Assembly (NCBI GenBank): GCA_902463235.1
Contig: CABQER010000003.1
Coordinates: 1-64,000, forward strand
Origin: an uncultured Faecalibacterium sp.
Lineage (GTDB): Bacteria > Bacillota > Clostridia > Oscillospirales > Ruminococcaceae
Length of the DNA: 64,000 bases
Direction of reading: 5' to 3'
The translations under genes and the position numbers were made by a program. Shown one piece after another: positions 48,595 through 57,387 of the stretch (position 1 is its first letter; each line of letters starts with the position of its first letter). The notes beneath the pieces are model-generated. The model made no database searches, had not been told where the DNA came from, and saw nothing but the letters and a program-made list of their open reading frames with translations.

Positions 48595-50037
48595 ATGAAT
48601 TATGCGATCGTTTTCCGTCTGCTGGGCTATGTGCTGATGATCGAGGGCGCGCTGCTGCTGCTGCCCGCCGCCGCCAGCTTAGTGTATGGCGAGTGGATGG
48701 TGCTGGGCGTGTTTCTGCTCACAGCTGCGGTCAGCGCCGGCATTGGCTACGCCCTGCACACCATCAAGCCCCGCAGTAAGGTGTTCTATATGCGCGAGGG
48801 CTTTGCGGCTACCTCGCTGTGCTGGGTGTTCATCTCGGTGATGGGCGCGGTGCCCTTTGTGCTCACCGGCTGCATCCCGAACCCCGTGGATGCCCTGTTT
48901 GAGACGGTCTCCGGCTTTACCACCACCGGTGCCAGCATCCTGCCCGCCGTGGAGGGGCTGCCCAACGGTATTCTGTTCTGGCGCAGCTTCACCCACTGGA
49001 TCGGCGGCATGGGCGTTCTGGTGTTTCTGCTCTCGCTGCTGCCGCTGACCGGCGGCTCTCACGTCAACCTGATGAAAGCCGAAAGCCCCGGCCCGCAGGT
49101 GGACAAGCTGGTGCCCAAGGTACAGTCCACCGCTAAAATTCTGTACGGCATCTACTTTGCTCTTACCATGCTGGAGCTGGTGTTCCTGCTGCTTGGCGGA
49201 ATGCCCCTGTTCGAAGCCCTGCTCACCGCCTTTGGTACGGCAGGCACCGGCGGTTTCGGCTTCCGTAACGACAGCTTTGCCAGCTTTTCGCCCTACATCC
49301 AGTGGGTCGTGACCATCTTCATGATCCTGTTCGGCGTCAACTTCAACGCCTACTTCCTGCTGCTCATGCGCAAGTTCCGCCGCGCTGCTGCCAGCGAGGA
49401 AGTGCGGGGCTACTTTGTGGTCATCGCAGTGGCAGTAGGCATCATCACTGCCAATATTTATAGTATGTACAACAGCTTTGGCGAGGCGCTGCGGCAGGCC
49501 GCTTTTCAGGTGGGCTCCATCATCACCACCACCGGCTTTTCCAGCTGCGATTTTGACCTGTGGCCGACCCTCTCTAAAGAGATTCTGGTCATGCTCATGT
49601 TCATTGGCGCCTGCGCCGGCAGTACCGGCGGCGGCATCAAGGTGAGCCGTTTCCTCATTCTGGGTAAGACCCTGGCCAAGGAGCTCAAGACCGCCCTGCA
49701 CCCGCAGGTAGTAGCGCCCGCCCGCATGGACGGCAAGCTGCTGAACCATGAGACCATCCGCACCACCAACGTGTTCATTGCAGCGTATATCTTTATCTTT
49801 GCGGCCTCCTTTTTCCTGATCAGTCTGAACGGCTTTGATATGGTGACGAACTTTACCGCCGTGGCTGCTACCCTGAACAACATCGGCCCGGGCTTGGAAA
49901 TGGCAGGCCCAATGCAGAACTTCGGCTGCTTTGCAGACCCCGCAAAGCTGGTGCTGATCTTCGATATGCTGGCCGGTCGTCTGGAGATCTTCCCCATGCT
50001 GGTGCTGTTCATGCCGGATACATGGCGGCGGTTCTAA
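48595..50037 (+). CDS. trkH: Trk potassium transporter membrane subunit TrkH
   Basis: A 480-residue membrane protein with four M1-P-M2 repeats. Selectivity-filter-like segments are visible, including ETVSGFTTTGASI (near 105), FGTAGTGGFGF (near 215), GSIITTTGFSSCDFD (near 310) and ATLNNIGPG (near 425). It translocates K+ together with TrkA. The RBS is GGAGG and it begins 12 bp after trkA. A strong terminator follows. Confidence 0.95.
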   Translation: MNYAIVFRLLGYVLMIEGALLLLPAAASLVYGEWMVLGVFLLTAAVSAGIGYALHTIKPRSKVFYMREGFAATSLCWVFISVMGAVPFVLTGCIPNPVDALFETVSGFTTTGASILPAVEGLPNGILFWRSFTHWIGGMGVLVFLLSLLPLTGGSHVNLMKAESPGPQVDKLVPKVQSTAKILYGIYFALTMLELVFLLLGGMPLFEALLTAFGTAGTGGFGFRNDSFASFSPYIQWVVTIFMILFGVNFNAYFLLLMRKFRRAAASEEVRGYFVVIAVAVGIITANIYSMYNSFGEALRQAAFQVGSIITTTGFSSCDFDLWPTLSKEILVMLMFIGACAGSTGGGIKVSRFLILGKTLAKELKTALHPQVVAPARMDGKLLNHETIRTTNVFIAAYIFIFAASFFLISLNGFDMVTNFTAVAATLNNIGPGLEMAGPMQNFGCFADPAKLVLIFDMLAGRLEIFPMLVLFMPDTWRRF

Positions 50038-50078
50038 GTGCTTTTGTGGCACGGGACAAGCATAAAAATATTATTTCG

Positions 50079-50117
50079 GAACACCGGAGTCTCTATGGAC
50101 GCTCCGGTGTTCTTTTT
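50079..50117 (+). terminator. Terminator of trkAH
   Basis: An 11-bp stem (50079-50089 with 50102-50112) is followed by six T residues, about 40 bp after the trkH stop. Confidence 0.9.
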
Positions 50118-50190
50118 TGTGAAAGAAGCTACAAAGGCAGGTGGCAACGGTTAGAAATGCCTTGCGTTCAGCGCCGCATTGCAGTATGAT

Positions 50191-50196
50191 TATAAT
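50191..50196 (+). promoter_or_regulatory. Likely -10 element upstream of the YdjI-like gene
   Basis: TATAAT at 50191-50196 in an AT-rich patch; the best -35 (TTCAGC, 18 bp upstream) is weak, so an activator or alternative sigma factor may be needed. The leader would be about 110 nt. Confidence 0.4.
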
Positions 50197-50307
50197 ATCA
50201 ATTATCTGACCCTTACCCCTGAGCAGGCAGAACCTTTTTACAAACGAACTCGTTCTGCATGATAAAGAAGAGAGCAAAAACAATAAAATGTACAGGAGGA
50301 AATTACT

Positions 50308-51717
50308 ATGGGTTTGATCAAAGCAGGTATGGGTGCACTGGGCGGAACGCTTGCAGACCAGTGGAAGGAATTTTTCTATTGCGATTCTCTGGACAAAGAT
50401 GTGCTGATGGTCAAGGGTCAGAAGCGCACCTCCCGCCGCAGCTCCAACAACGGCGAGGATAACATTATCACCAACGGCAGCGGCATCGCTGTGGCCGATG
50501 GTCAGTGTATGCTCATCGTGGAGCAGGGCCGGGTGGTGGAGGTGTGCGCCGAACCGGGCGAGTATACCTTCGATTCTTCCACTGAGCCCAGCGTGTTCAC
50601 CGGCAACTTCGGCGACAGTCTGGCCGCTACCTTCCAGACCGTAGCCAAGCGCTTTACCTACGGCGGCAACACCGGCAAGGATCAGCGGGTGTACTACATC
50701 AACACTAAGGAATTGGGCGAGATCCTGTACGGCACCGCCACCCCCATCCCCTTCCGTGTGGTAGTCAGCGAGGAGCGGGGCTACAAGCTCTCGGTCAATC
50801 TGCGCTGCAACGGCAGCTTTACCTATCGCATCTGCGACCCGCTGCTGTTCTACACCAATGTGTGTAGCAACGTTTCCAACCAGTACGATGCCTCGGAGCT
50901 GGCTCCCCGCCTGAAGAGCGAGCTGATGAACGCTTTGCAGCCGGCACTGGCCACCCTTTCTGCCAACAAGGTGCAGTATTACGAGATCCCCGCCCACACG
51001 CTGGAGATCTCGGACGCCCTGAACGAGCAGCTGTCCAATGTCTGGCGCAAGAAGCGCGGCATTGAAGTGTTCTCCTTCAACATCAACTCTCTGTCCATCC
51101 CGGAGGAGCAGCAGAAGAAGATCACCGAATGGGAAGAGAACGCCATGACCACCGACCCCACCACCGCCGCAGCCCGTCTGGTGGGCGGCCAGATCGATGC
51201 CATGAAGACCGCCGCCGGGAACACCGCCGGTGCTATGACTGGCTTTATGGGCATGGGTATGGCTGCCGGTGCAGGTGGCATGGGAGGCATGAACGCCCAG
51301 AACCTGTTTGCCATGGGCCAGCAGCCCGCAGCACCTCAGCAGCAGACTTCTGCCGCCGACAGCTGGAAGTGCAGCTGCGGCGCTACCGTCACCGGTAAGT
51401 TCTGCCCGGAATGCGGCAGCAAAAAGCCGGAGCCGAAGCCCGCTGCCGACAGCTGGACTTGCAGCTGCGGCGCTACCGTTACCGGCAAATTCTGCCCGGA
51501 GTGCGGCAAGCCCCGCCCGGCGGCAGCAGAAGGCTGGACTTGCAGCTGCGGCGCAGTGAACAAGGGGAAGTTCTGCTCCGAGTGCGGCAAACCCAAGCCC
51601 GCCGGTACGCCCAAGTATAAGTGCGACAAGTGCGGCTGGGAACCGGCCGACCCCGCCCACCCGCCCAAGTTCTGCCCGGAGTGCGGCGACCCCTTTGACG
51701 ACAACGACCGCAGCTAA
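50308..51717 (+). CDS. SPFH-domain protein with four zinc ribbons (YdjI/virion-core-like)
   Basis: A 469-residue protein. An SPFH-related domain (about 20-290, LIKAGMGALGGTLADQWKEF onward, with YTFDSSTEPSVF) is followed by a Gly/Met-rich segment (305-330). Four consecutive zinc ribbons end the protein, each a C-x-C-G...C-x2-C-G unit; the last is C-x2-C...C-x2-C. No transmembrane segment is obvious. It resembles Bacillus subtilis YdjI. With the next two genes it forms a YdjI-YdjG-YdjH-like set, linked in Bacillus to a PspA-type membrane-stress operon. The RBS is AGGAGGA. Confidence 0.87.
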   Translation: MGLIKAGMGALGGTLADQWKEFFYCDSLDKDVLMVKGQKRTSRRSSNNGEDNIITNGSGIAVADGQCMLIVEQGRVVEVCAEPGEYTFDSSTEPSVFTGNFGDSLAATFQTVAKRFTYGGNTGKDQRVYYINTKELGEILYGTATPIPFRVVVSEERGYKLSVNLRCNGSFTYRICDPLLFYTNVCSNVSNQYDASELAPRLKSELMNALQPALATLSANKVQYYEIPAHTLEISDALNEQLSNVWRKKRGIEVFSFNINSLSIPEEQQKKITEWEENAMTTDPTTAAARLVGGQIDAMKTAAGNTAGAMTGFMGMGMAAGAGGMGGMNAQNLFAMGQQPAAPQQQTSAADSWKCSCGATVTGKFCPECGSKKPEPKPAADSWTCSCGATVTGKFCPECGKPRPAAAEGWTCSCGAVNKGKFCSECGKPKPAGTPKYKCDKCGWEPADPAHPPKFCPECGDPFDDNDRS

Positions 51718-51811
51718 GCCCGGCGCACAGCCCGCTGCACAATAACTGAACACACTGCGGGGCAGGGAAGAAGCCGAAGCCCCTGCTCCGCAGATTATAG
51801 GAGGAAACGCT

Positions 51812-52903
51812 ATGGCAGGAATGCTGGAATATAAATGCCCCTGCTGCGATGGTGCCATCCAGTTCGACAGCACCACCCAGAAGATGAAATGTCCCTACTG
51901 CGACACCGAGTTTGAGGTGGACGCACTGAAAGGCTACGATGAGGACCTGAAAGACCAAAAGCCCAGCGAGATGAACTGGGCCACCCCCGGCGGCGGCTGG
52001 GAAGAGGGCGAGACCGCCGGTCTGCATACTTACGTCTGTAAGAGCTGCGGCGGCGAGATCGTGGGCGACGACACTATGGCTGCCTCCGCCTGCCCCTTCT
52101 GCGGCAACCCCATCGTTCTGACCGGACAGTTTGCCGGAGACCTGCGCCCCGACCTCATCATCCCCTTCAAGCTGGATAAAAAGGCCGCCAAGGCCAAATT
52201 GCAGGAGCACCTCAAGGGCAAGACCCTGCTGCCCAAGGTGTTCCGCAGCCAGAACCATATCGACGAGATCAAGGGCGTGTATGTGCCTTTCTGGCTGTAC
52301 GACAGCGACGCCGACGCCCAGCTGCGCTTTACCGCCACCCGCACCCGCTGCTGGTCGGATGACGACTACGATTACACCGAGACCAGCTACTACTCCGTGC
52401 GCCGGGACGGCGTGCTGGGCTTTGACGCAGTTCCGGTGGACGGCTCCTCCAAGATGGAGGACGAACTGATGGAATCCATCGAGCCGTTTACCATGAGCGA
52501 TGCCGTGCCCTTCCAGACCGCGTATCTGGCAGGCTATGTGGCCGATAAGTACGATGTGGACGCCCAAAAGAGCATCGAGCGCGCCAACAAGCGTATCCGT
52601 CGGTCCACAGAGGACGCCTTTACCCAGACCGTTACCGGCTACGACTCGGTCAAGATGGAGAACAGCAGCATCCAACTGCACGGCAGCAAGGCAAAATATG
52701 CCCTGTTCCCGGTGTGGGTGCTGAGCACCAGCTGGCGCGGCAACAACTACATTTTTGCCATGAATGGCCAGACGGGCAAGTTTGTGGGTGACCTGCCGGT
52801 AGATAAGGCCGCCGCCCGCAAGTGGACGCTGGGCCTTACCGCAGCCGTTGGTGCCGCATCCTATGCGGTGATGTGGCTGCTGTGGCTGGCCGGGATTCTG
52901 TAA
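51812..52903 (+). CDS. Membrane-anchored double zinc-ribbon protein (YdjG-like)
   Basis: A 363-residue protein. Two N-terminal zinc ribbons are visible: YKCPCCDGAIQF...CPYCDTEF (residues 6-35) and YVCKSCGGEIV...CPFCGNPI (about 72-100). A conserved domain with VYVPFWLYDSDADAQLRF and KYALFPVWVLSTSWRG follows, and one transmembrane helix ends the protein (about 335-360). It matches the YdjG-type proteins found beside SPFH and TPM genes. Molecular function is unknown. It lies 94 bp after the SPFH gene and 14 bp before the TPM gene. Confidence 0.83.
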   Translation: MAGMLEYKCPCCDGAIQFDSTTQKMKCPYCDTEFEVDALKGYDEDLKDQKPSEMNWATPGGGWEEGETAGLHTYVCKSCGGEIVGDDTMAASACPFCGNPIVLTGQFAGDLRPDLIIPFKLDKKAAKAKLQEHLKGKTLLPKVFRSQNHIDEIKGVYVPFWLYDSDADAQLRFTATRTRCWSDDDYDYTETSYYSVRRDGVLGFDAVPVDGSSKMEDELMESIEPFTMSDAVPFQTAYLAGYVADKYDVDAQKSIERANKRIRRSTEDAFTQTVTGYDSVKMENSSIQLHGSKAKYALFPVWVLSTSWRGNNYIFAMNGQTGKFVGDLPVDKAAARKWTLGLTAAVGAASYAVMWLLWLAGIL

Positions 52904-52917
52904 AGGAGGGACGGAAG

Positions 52918-53763
52918 ATGAAAAACACTGCTACCCGACTGCGCTCCCTCTGTGCTGCGCTGGCCGCACTGGTGCTTTTGCTGGCGCTGGCTGTACCGGC
53001 CTTTGCCGCAGACGGCTTTGCCGACCTGTATTACCGTATGAACGACAGCGCGGAAGTTCTGACCGAGGACGAGGACAACGAGCTGGAAGCTTCGCTGGAG
53101 GAGCTGAGCGTCCGCCAGAGCTTTGATGTGGTCGTTGCCACCATCGACTCGCTGGAAGGCGAGGGTTACACCAGCATAGAAGAATACGCCGATGACCTGT
53201 ACGATTACTGCCAGTTCGGCTACGGTGAAAACCGGGACGGCGTGCTGCTGGTGGTAAGCATCGGCGACCGCAAATGGCATATCTCCACCTGCGGCTACGG
53301 CATTACCGCCTTTACGGATGCCGGTATCCAGTACCTTGGCGAGCAGATGACCCCCGACATGGCAGACGGCGATTACGCCGCCGCCTTCCGCACCTTTATC
53401 CAGTGGACGGACACATACGTTACCGCCGCCCGCGAAGGCCACCCCTACGATGTAGACAATATGCCGCATGAGCCCCTCTCTATTATGTATCTGGGTCTGG
53501 CACTGGTCATTGGTCTGGTGACGGCACTCATCGTGACCGGCGTGATGAAGAGCCAGCTCAAGAGCGTAGCACCGCAGCAGGATGCAACCAGCTATGTGCG
53601 GCAGGGCAGCATGAAGCTGACCAACCAGCGGGACCTGTATCTGTACCGTGACGTGCACCGCACCGAGCGGCCGAAGGCGTCCAGTTCCGACGATTCCGGC
53701 GGCAGCTCCACCCACACCTCCTCCAGCGGCACTACCCACGGCGGCGGAGGCGGTTCGTTCTGA
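52918..53763 (+). CDS. TPM-domain membrane protein (YdjH-like)
   Basis: A 281-residue exported membrane protein. A signal peptide ends at AVPAFA (about residue 30). The TPM (TLP18.3/Psb32/MOLO-1) domain (about 38-170) includes DGVLLVVSIGDRKWHISTCGYG. One transmembrane helix (about 193-215) and a cytoplasmic tail ending in a Ser/Thr/Gly-rich stretch with GGGGGSF complete it. The start is ATG 52918 after AAAGGAGGG. It completes the YdjI-G-H-like unit, and a terminator follows. Confidence 0.87.
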   Translation: MKNTATRLRSLCAALAALVLLLALAVPAFAADGFADLYYRMNDSAEVLTEDEDNELEASLEELSVRQSFDVVVATIDSLEGEGYTSIEEYADDLYDYCQFGYGENRDGVLLVVSIGDRKWHISTCGYGITAFTDAGIQYLGEQMTPDMADGDYAAAFRTFIQWTDTYVTAAREGHPYDVDNMPHEPLSIMYLGLALVIGLVTALIVTGVMKSQLKSVAPQQDATSYVRQGSMKLTNQRDLYLYRDVHRTERPKASSSDDSGGSSTHTSSSGTTHGGGGGSF

Positions 53764-53790
53764 AAACATTCCCTCGCAAGATAAAATCTC

Positions 53791-53856
53791 AAAAACCGAT
53801 CCGCAGCAGCCGGACGCACCCGCGCCCCGGCAACCGCTGCGGATCGGTTTTTACTT
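53791..53856 (+). terminator. Long terminator after the YdjIGH-like unit
   Basis: A 17-bp stem (53791-53807 with 53836-53852), with a possible inner stem AGCCGG/CCGGCA, ends in TTTTTACTTTT. Confidence 0.88.
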
Positions 53857-53949
53857 TTCTGCCGCCCGACACAAACGACTGATTTTTTCTGCGCCTTTGG
53901 GGCTATACTTCCAGTGCAGACGATTTTATATGCAGCAAGGAGCAGACAC

Positions 53950-56247
53950 ATGGGCATTTGGGAAAATCTGGGCATGGGCGGTTACCGGGGCTTTTCGCGC
54001 CCGGCGGCGCGGCTGTTGCAGCAGGCAGTGCAGCTGGCGGGAGATTTGGGCTGTGAGCAGGCGGATACCAGCCACCTTTTGCTGGCAATGCTGCGGCAGC
54101 AGGGCGCTGCGGCGCAGTTCCTTACCCGGAAAAACATCACCGAGCCGGAGGTGCGCCGCCAACTGGCGCAGCGCCGCAGCGCCCCGGCACAGCGGCTGGA
54201 GCGGCAGGCTATGGCACCGGACCTGCGCCGCACCATGGACTACGCGCTCATTGGGGCGCAGAACGCCCACGTCAGCCGGGCAGAGCCGGAGCACCTGCTC
54301 TGCGCCATGCTGGAAGATGACGGCTGCGCCGCCGGGCTGCTGCTGGCGGAGATGGGGCTTTCACTCACCGAGGCGGTGCGGGAGTGCCGCCAGCTGAGCG
54401 GACAGTTTGTGCTGCCCGCCCAGCCCCGGGTGTCGGCAAGCATTCCCCGGGGCAGCCGCGCCAGCGATAAATACTGCCGCGATTTGACCCGCCGCGCCGC
54501 AGAAGGGGAGCTGGACCCGGTGTTCTGCCGGGAAGCGGAACTTGACCGCATGGTGGAGATCCTGTGCCGCCGCCAGAAAAACGACCCCTGTCTGATCGGC
54601 GAGCCGGGCGTGGGCAAAACGGCGCTGGCTGAGGGGCTGGCGCTGCGCATTGCCGCCGGGCAGGTGCCCAGAGCGCTGCAAGGGCGGCGGCTGCTGGCGC
54701 TGGACATGGCAAGCTTGGTGGCGGGCACCAAGTACCGGGGCGATTTTGAGGAGCGGCTGAAAAACCTGCTGGAAGAGCTGGTGCGGGACGGCACCGCCAT
54801 CCTGTTTATCGATGAATTCCACACCATCGTGGGTGCCGGTGCCGCCGAGGGCGCTATCGACGCCGCCAGCATCCTGAAACCGGTGCTTGCCCGGGGCGAA
54901 TTGCAGCTCATCGGCGCCACCACCAATCAGGAGTTCCGCACCCATATCCAGAAGGACGCCGCGCTGGAACGCCGCTTTGGCCGGGTGCAGGTGGAGGAAC
55001 CTACCCCCGCACAGGCGGTGGAGATCCTCAACGGTCTTGCGCCCCGCTACGAGCGCTACCATAACGTGCGCCTGCCGCCCCAGACCTTGCAGGCGGCGGT
55101 GGAGCTTTCGGTGCGGTATCTGCCCGGGCGCTGCCTGCCGGATAAGGCCATCGACCTTGTGGACGAAGCCTGTGCGGCGGCGCGCATCCTTGCCGAAAAG
55201 GAGCAGCGCACCCAGCCGGTGCTCAGCCCGGAGGACATCGCCCGGGTGGTGGCAGCCGCCAGCGGTGTGCCCGCCCAGCGGGTGGGCGAGCAGGAACGGG
55301 AGCGTCTGGACAAGCTGGAAAGCCGCCTGAACGCGGAAATCGTCGGCCAGCAGCGGGCGGTGGCGGCCGTGGCGGGAGCTATCCGGCGCAGCCGCACCGG
55401 CTTGGGCGAGCCGGGACGTCCCATCGGTGCCATGCTGTTTTTAGGGCCTACCGGTGTGGGCAAGACCGCACTTGCCCGGGCGCTGGCGGTCAGCTGGTTC
55501 GGCAGCGAGAAAGCACTGCTCAAATTTGATATGTCGGAGTATCAGGAGCAGCACACCGCCGCCCGGCTGCTGGGTGCGCCGCCGGGCTACCTTGGCCATG
55601 ACGAGGGCGGTCAGCTGACCGAAGCCGTGCGCCGCCGCCCGTACAGTGTGGTACTGTTTGATGAGATCGAAAAGGCACACCCGGATATCCAGAATATTCT
55701 GTTGCAAATTTTGGAGGACGGTCAGCTGACCGATGCCATGGGACGCAAGGCGGATTTCCGCAACACCATCGTGCTGCTCACCTCCAACTTGGGCGCACGG
55801 TTTTTGGCGGGGCAGAACGCGCCGCTGGGCTTTGCCGCCGGGGCAGAAGCCGTGTTTGAAAAGCAGTCCGCACAGGCTGTGGAGGAAGCCAAAAAGTGGT
55901 TCCGACCGGAGCTGCTGGGGCGGCTGGACGAAGTGATCGTGTTCCGCCCATTGGCAGAGGAAAACCTTTGCGCCATTGCAGAAAAAATGCTCTGCCAGCT
56001 GGAGCAGCGCGCCGCCCGCAGCGGCTACCGCCTGCGCCACACCCCGCAGGTGGGTGCAGCACTGGCTGCTCGGGCGCAATCGGCCTACGGTGCGCGGGAA
56101 CTGCGCCGTCAGGTGGACAGGGCAGTGGAGCAGGCGCTTGCAAACCGTATTGCCGCCGGAACTGCCTGCGTAGGGCAGCACTGGACAGCAGACTGCGCCG
56201 CCGATGGCAGCATCGTTTTGCGGGAGGATGAGACCATAACCTTATAA
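53950..56247 (+). CDS. Clp/HSP100 AAA+ unfoldase (ClpC/ClpA-type)
   Basis: A 765-residue two-ATPase HSP100 chaperone. The N domain (about 12-150) has the two Clp-N repeats. NBD1 carries GEPGVGKTALAEG (near 215) and NBD2 carries GPTGVGKTALARAL (near 500), with Walker B FDEIEKAHPD. The linker between the rings is short and lacks the long M domain of ClpB and the usual ClpC insertion. A ClpP-docking-type tripeptide LGF occurs in APLGFAAGAE. It is therefore a ClpP-partner type rather than a disaggregase. The start is ATG 53950 after CAAGGAG; TATACT at 53904 is the likely -10. No ctsR or mcsAB genes are adjacent. Confidence 0.88.
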   Translation: MGIWENLGMGGYRGFSRPAARLLQQAVQLAGDLGCEQADTSHLLLAMLRQQGAAAQFLTRKNITEPEVRRQLAQRRSAPAQRLERQAMAPDLRRTMDYALIGAQNAHVSRAEPEHLLCAMLEDDGCAAGLLLAEMGLSLTEAVRECRQLSGQFVLPAQPRVSASIPRGSRASDKYCRDLTRRAAEGELDPVFCREAELDRMVEILCRRQKNDPCLIGEPGVGKTALAEGLALRIAAGQVPRALQGRRLLALDMASLVAGTKYRGDFEERLKNLLEELVRDGTAILFIDEFHTIVGAGAAEGAIDAASILKPVLARGELQLIGATTNQEFRTHIQKDAALERRFGRVQVEEPTPAQAVEILNGLAPRYERYHNVRLPPQTLQAAVELSVRYLPGRCLPDKAIDLVDEACAAARILAEKEQRTQPVLSPEDIARVVAAASGVPAQRVGEQERERLDKLESRLNAEIVGQQRAVAAVAGAIRRSRTGLGEPGRPIGAMLFLGPTGVGKTALARALAVSWFGSEKALLKFDMSEYQEQHTAARLLGAPPGYLGHDEGGQLTEAVRRRPYSVVLFDEIEKAHPDIQNILLQILEDGQLTDAMGRKADFRNTIVLLTSNLGARFLAGQNAPLGFAAGAEAVFEKQSAQAVEEAKKWFRPELLGRLDEVIVFRPLAEENLCAIAEKMLCQLEQRAARSGYRLRHTPQVGAALAARAQSAYGARELRRQVDRAVEQALANRIAAGTACVGQHWTADCAADGSIVLREDETITL

Positions 56248-56272
56248 GGAAATAGCAAAATAGCGTTTTTGC

Positions 56273-56301
56273 TTGCAACCGGCGCGGTTTTCGACTATTA
56301 T
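56273..56301 (+). promoter_or_regulatory. Promoter of the DAG-kinase-family gene
   Basis: TTGCAA (56273-56278), 17-bp spacer, TATTAT (56296-56301), immediately after the Clp gene. Confidence 0.6.
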
Positions 56302-56334
56302 AGAGGAAATAGAGTTACAACAGGGAGGATCCCG

Positions 56335-57318
56335 ATGCACACGCTGTTTCTTCTCAACCCCGCAGCCGGAAAGGCCGACTGTACCTGCACCCTGCCGCAG
56401 CGGATCGCGGCGGCGGCTGCCGGTGCCGGGCTTGCCCCGGAGGATTACACCATCCGCGTCACCACCCACGCAGGCCACGCCCGGGAGCTGTCCCGCGCTG
56501 CCGCCGCTGCTGCCCAGAAGGCGGGGGTGGAGCTGCGCATTTTTACCGCCGGCGGTGATGGCACCTTCAACGAGGCGCTCACAGGTGCCCACGGCTTTGA
56601 TAAGACCGCCGTGGGCTGCCTGCCCTATGGCAGCGGCAACGACTTTCTGCGCACCTACGGTACAAAAGAGGAGTTTCTGGATCTGGACGCCCAGCTGGCC
56701 GGTGGGGTAGTGCCCATCGACCTGATGCGCACCAGTCTGGGGCTTTCTGCCACCATCTGTGCCGCCGGTCTGGACGCACAGGTGGCCTACGGCATCCCCA
56801 AGTTCCGGCGCATTCCGCTGTGCGGCGGCGAGGCAGCCTATGCGCTGTCCATCGTCCAGCAGCTGTGCGGGCATATCGGCCGCAGGGTGGAGTACGTCAT
56901 TGACGGCGAGGTGCTGACCGTGGACTGCCTGATGTGCGCAGTGTGCAACGGCCGCGCCTACGGCGGCGGCTTTATGGCTGGGCCGGAGGCACAACCGGAT
57001 GACGGCTGGCTGGATGTGTTCATCGTGCGCAAGGTCAGCCGCCGGGTCATTGCAAAGCTGCTGATGCTGTACAAAAACGGCCAGCACTTTCAAAACGGTC
57101 AGCTCACCGAGGCCGCAAAGCCCTACTTTATCTACCGCCGCGCAAAATCGGTCAGTCTGCGGGCAGCAGATGGCCGTGGGCCCATCATTGCCACTGTGGA
57201 CGGCGAGTGCGCCCCCTGCAAGCAGGTGTCGGTGCAGGTGCAGCCGCTGGCGGGCCGCGTGCTGCTGCCGCAGCCCGCTTACCAGCGCTTTACCGCCCAA
57301 AAAGCGGCTGTGAAGTGA
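56335..57318 (+). CDS. Diacylglycerol/lipid kinase family protein (YegS/DgkB-like)
   Basis: A 327-residue soluble lipid kinase-like protein. The N-terminal ATP-binding part has FLLNPAAGK (residues 5-13) and the glycine-rich TAGGDGTFNEAL (near 65), then YGSGNDFLRTYG (near 98). The C-terminal beta-sandwich domain includes GPEAQPDDGWLDVFIV. Family members phosphorylate diacylglycerol or related lipids with ATP. The start is ATG 56335 after GGGAGGA; upstream in-frame codons overlap the promoter. Confidence 0.9.
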   Translation: MHTLFLLNPAAGKADCTCTLPQRIAAAAAGAGLAPEDYTIRVTTHAGHARELSRAAAAAAQKAGVELRIFTAGGDGTFNEALTGAHGFDKTAVGCLPYGSGNDFLRTYGTKEEFLDLDAQLAGGVVPIDLMRTSLGLSATICAAGLDAQVAYGIPKFRRIPLCGGEAAYALSIVQQLCGHIGRRVEYVIDGEVLTVDCLMCAVCNGRAYGGGFMAGPEAQPDDGWLDVFIVRKVSRRVIAKLLMLYKNGQHFQNGQLTEAAKPYFIYRRAKSVSLRAADGRGPIIATVDGECAPCKQVSVQVQPLAGRVLLPQPAYQRFTAQKAAVK

Positions 57319-57340
57319 GTAATAAACCATCAGACCCAAA

Positions 57341-57386
57341 CAAGGCCGCTGCACAGAACAATGCGCAGCGGCCTTGCATTTTGTTT
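57341..57386. terminator. Terminator between the lipid kinase and acyltransferase genes
   Basis: A 12-bp stem (57341-57352 with 57365-57376) is followed on the plus strand by CATTTTGTTT. It separates two convergent genes and ends at the acyltransferase stop. Confidence 0.8.
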
Positions 57387-57387
57387 G

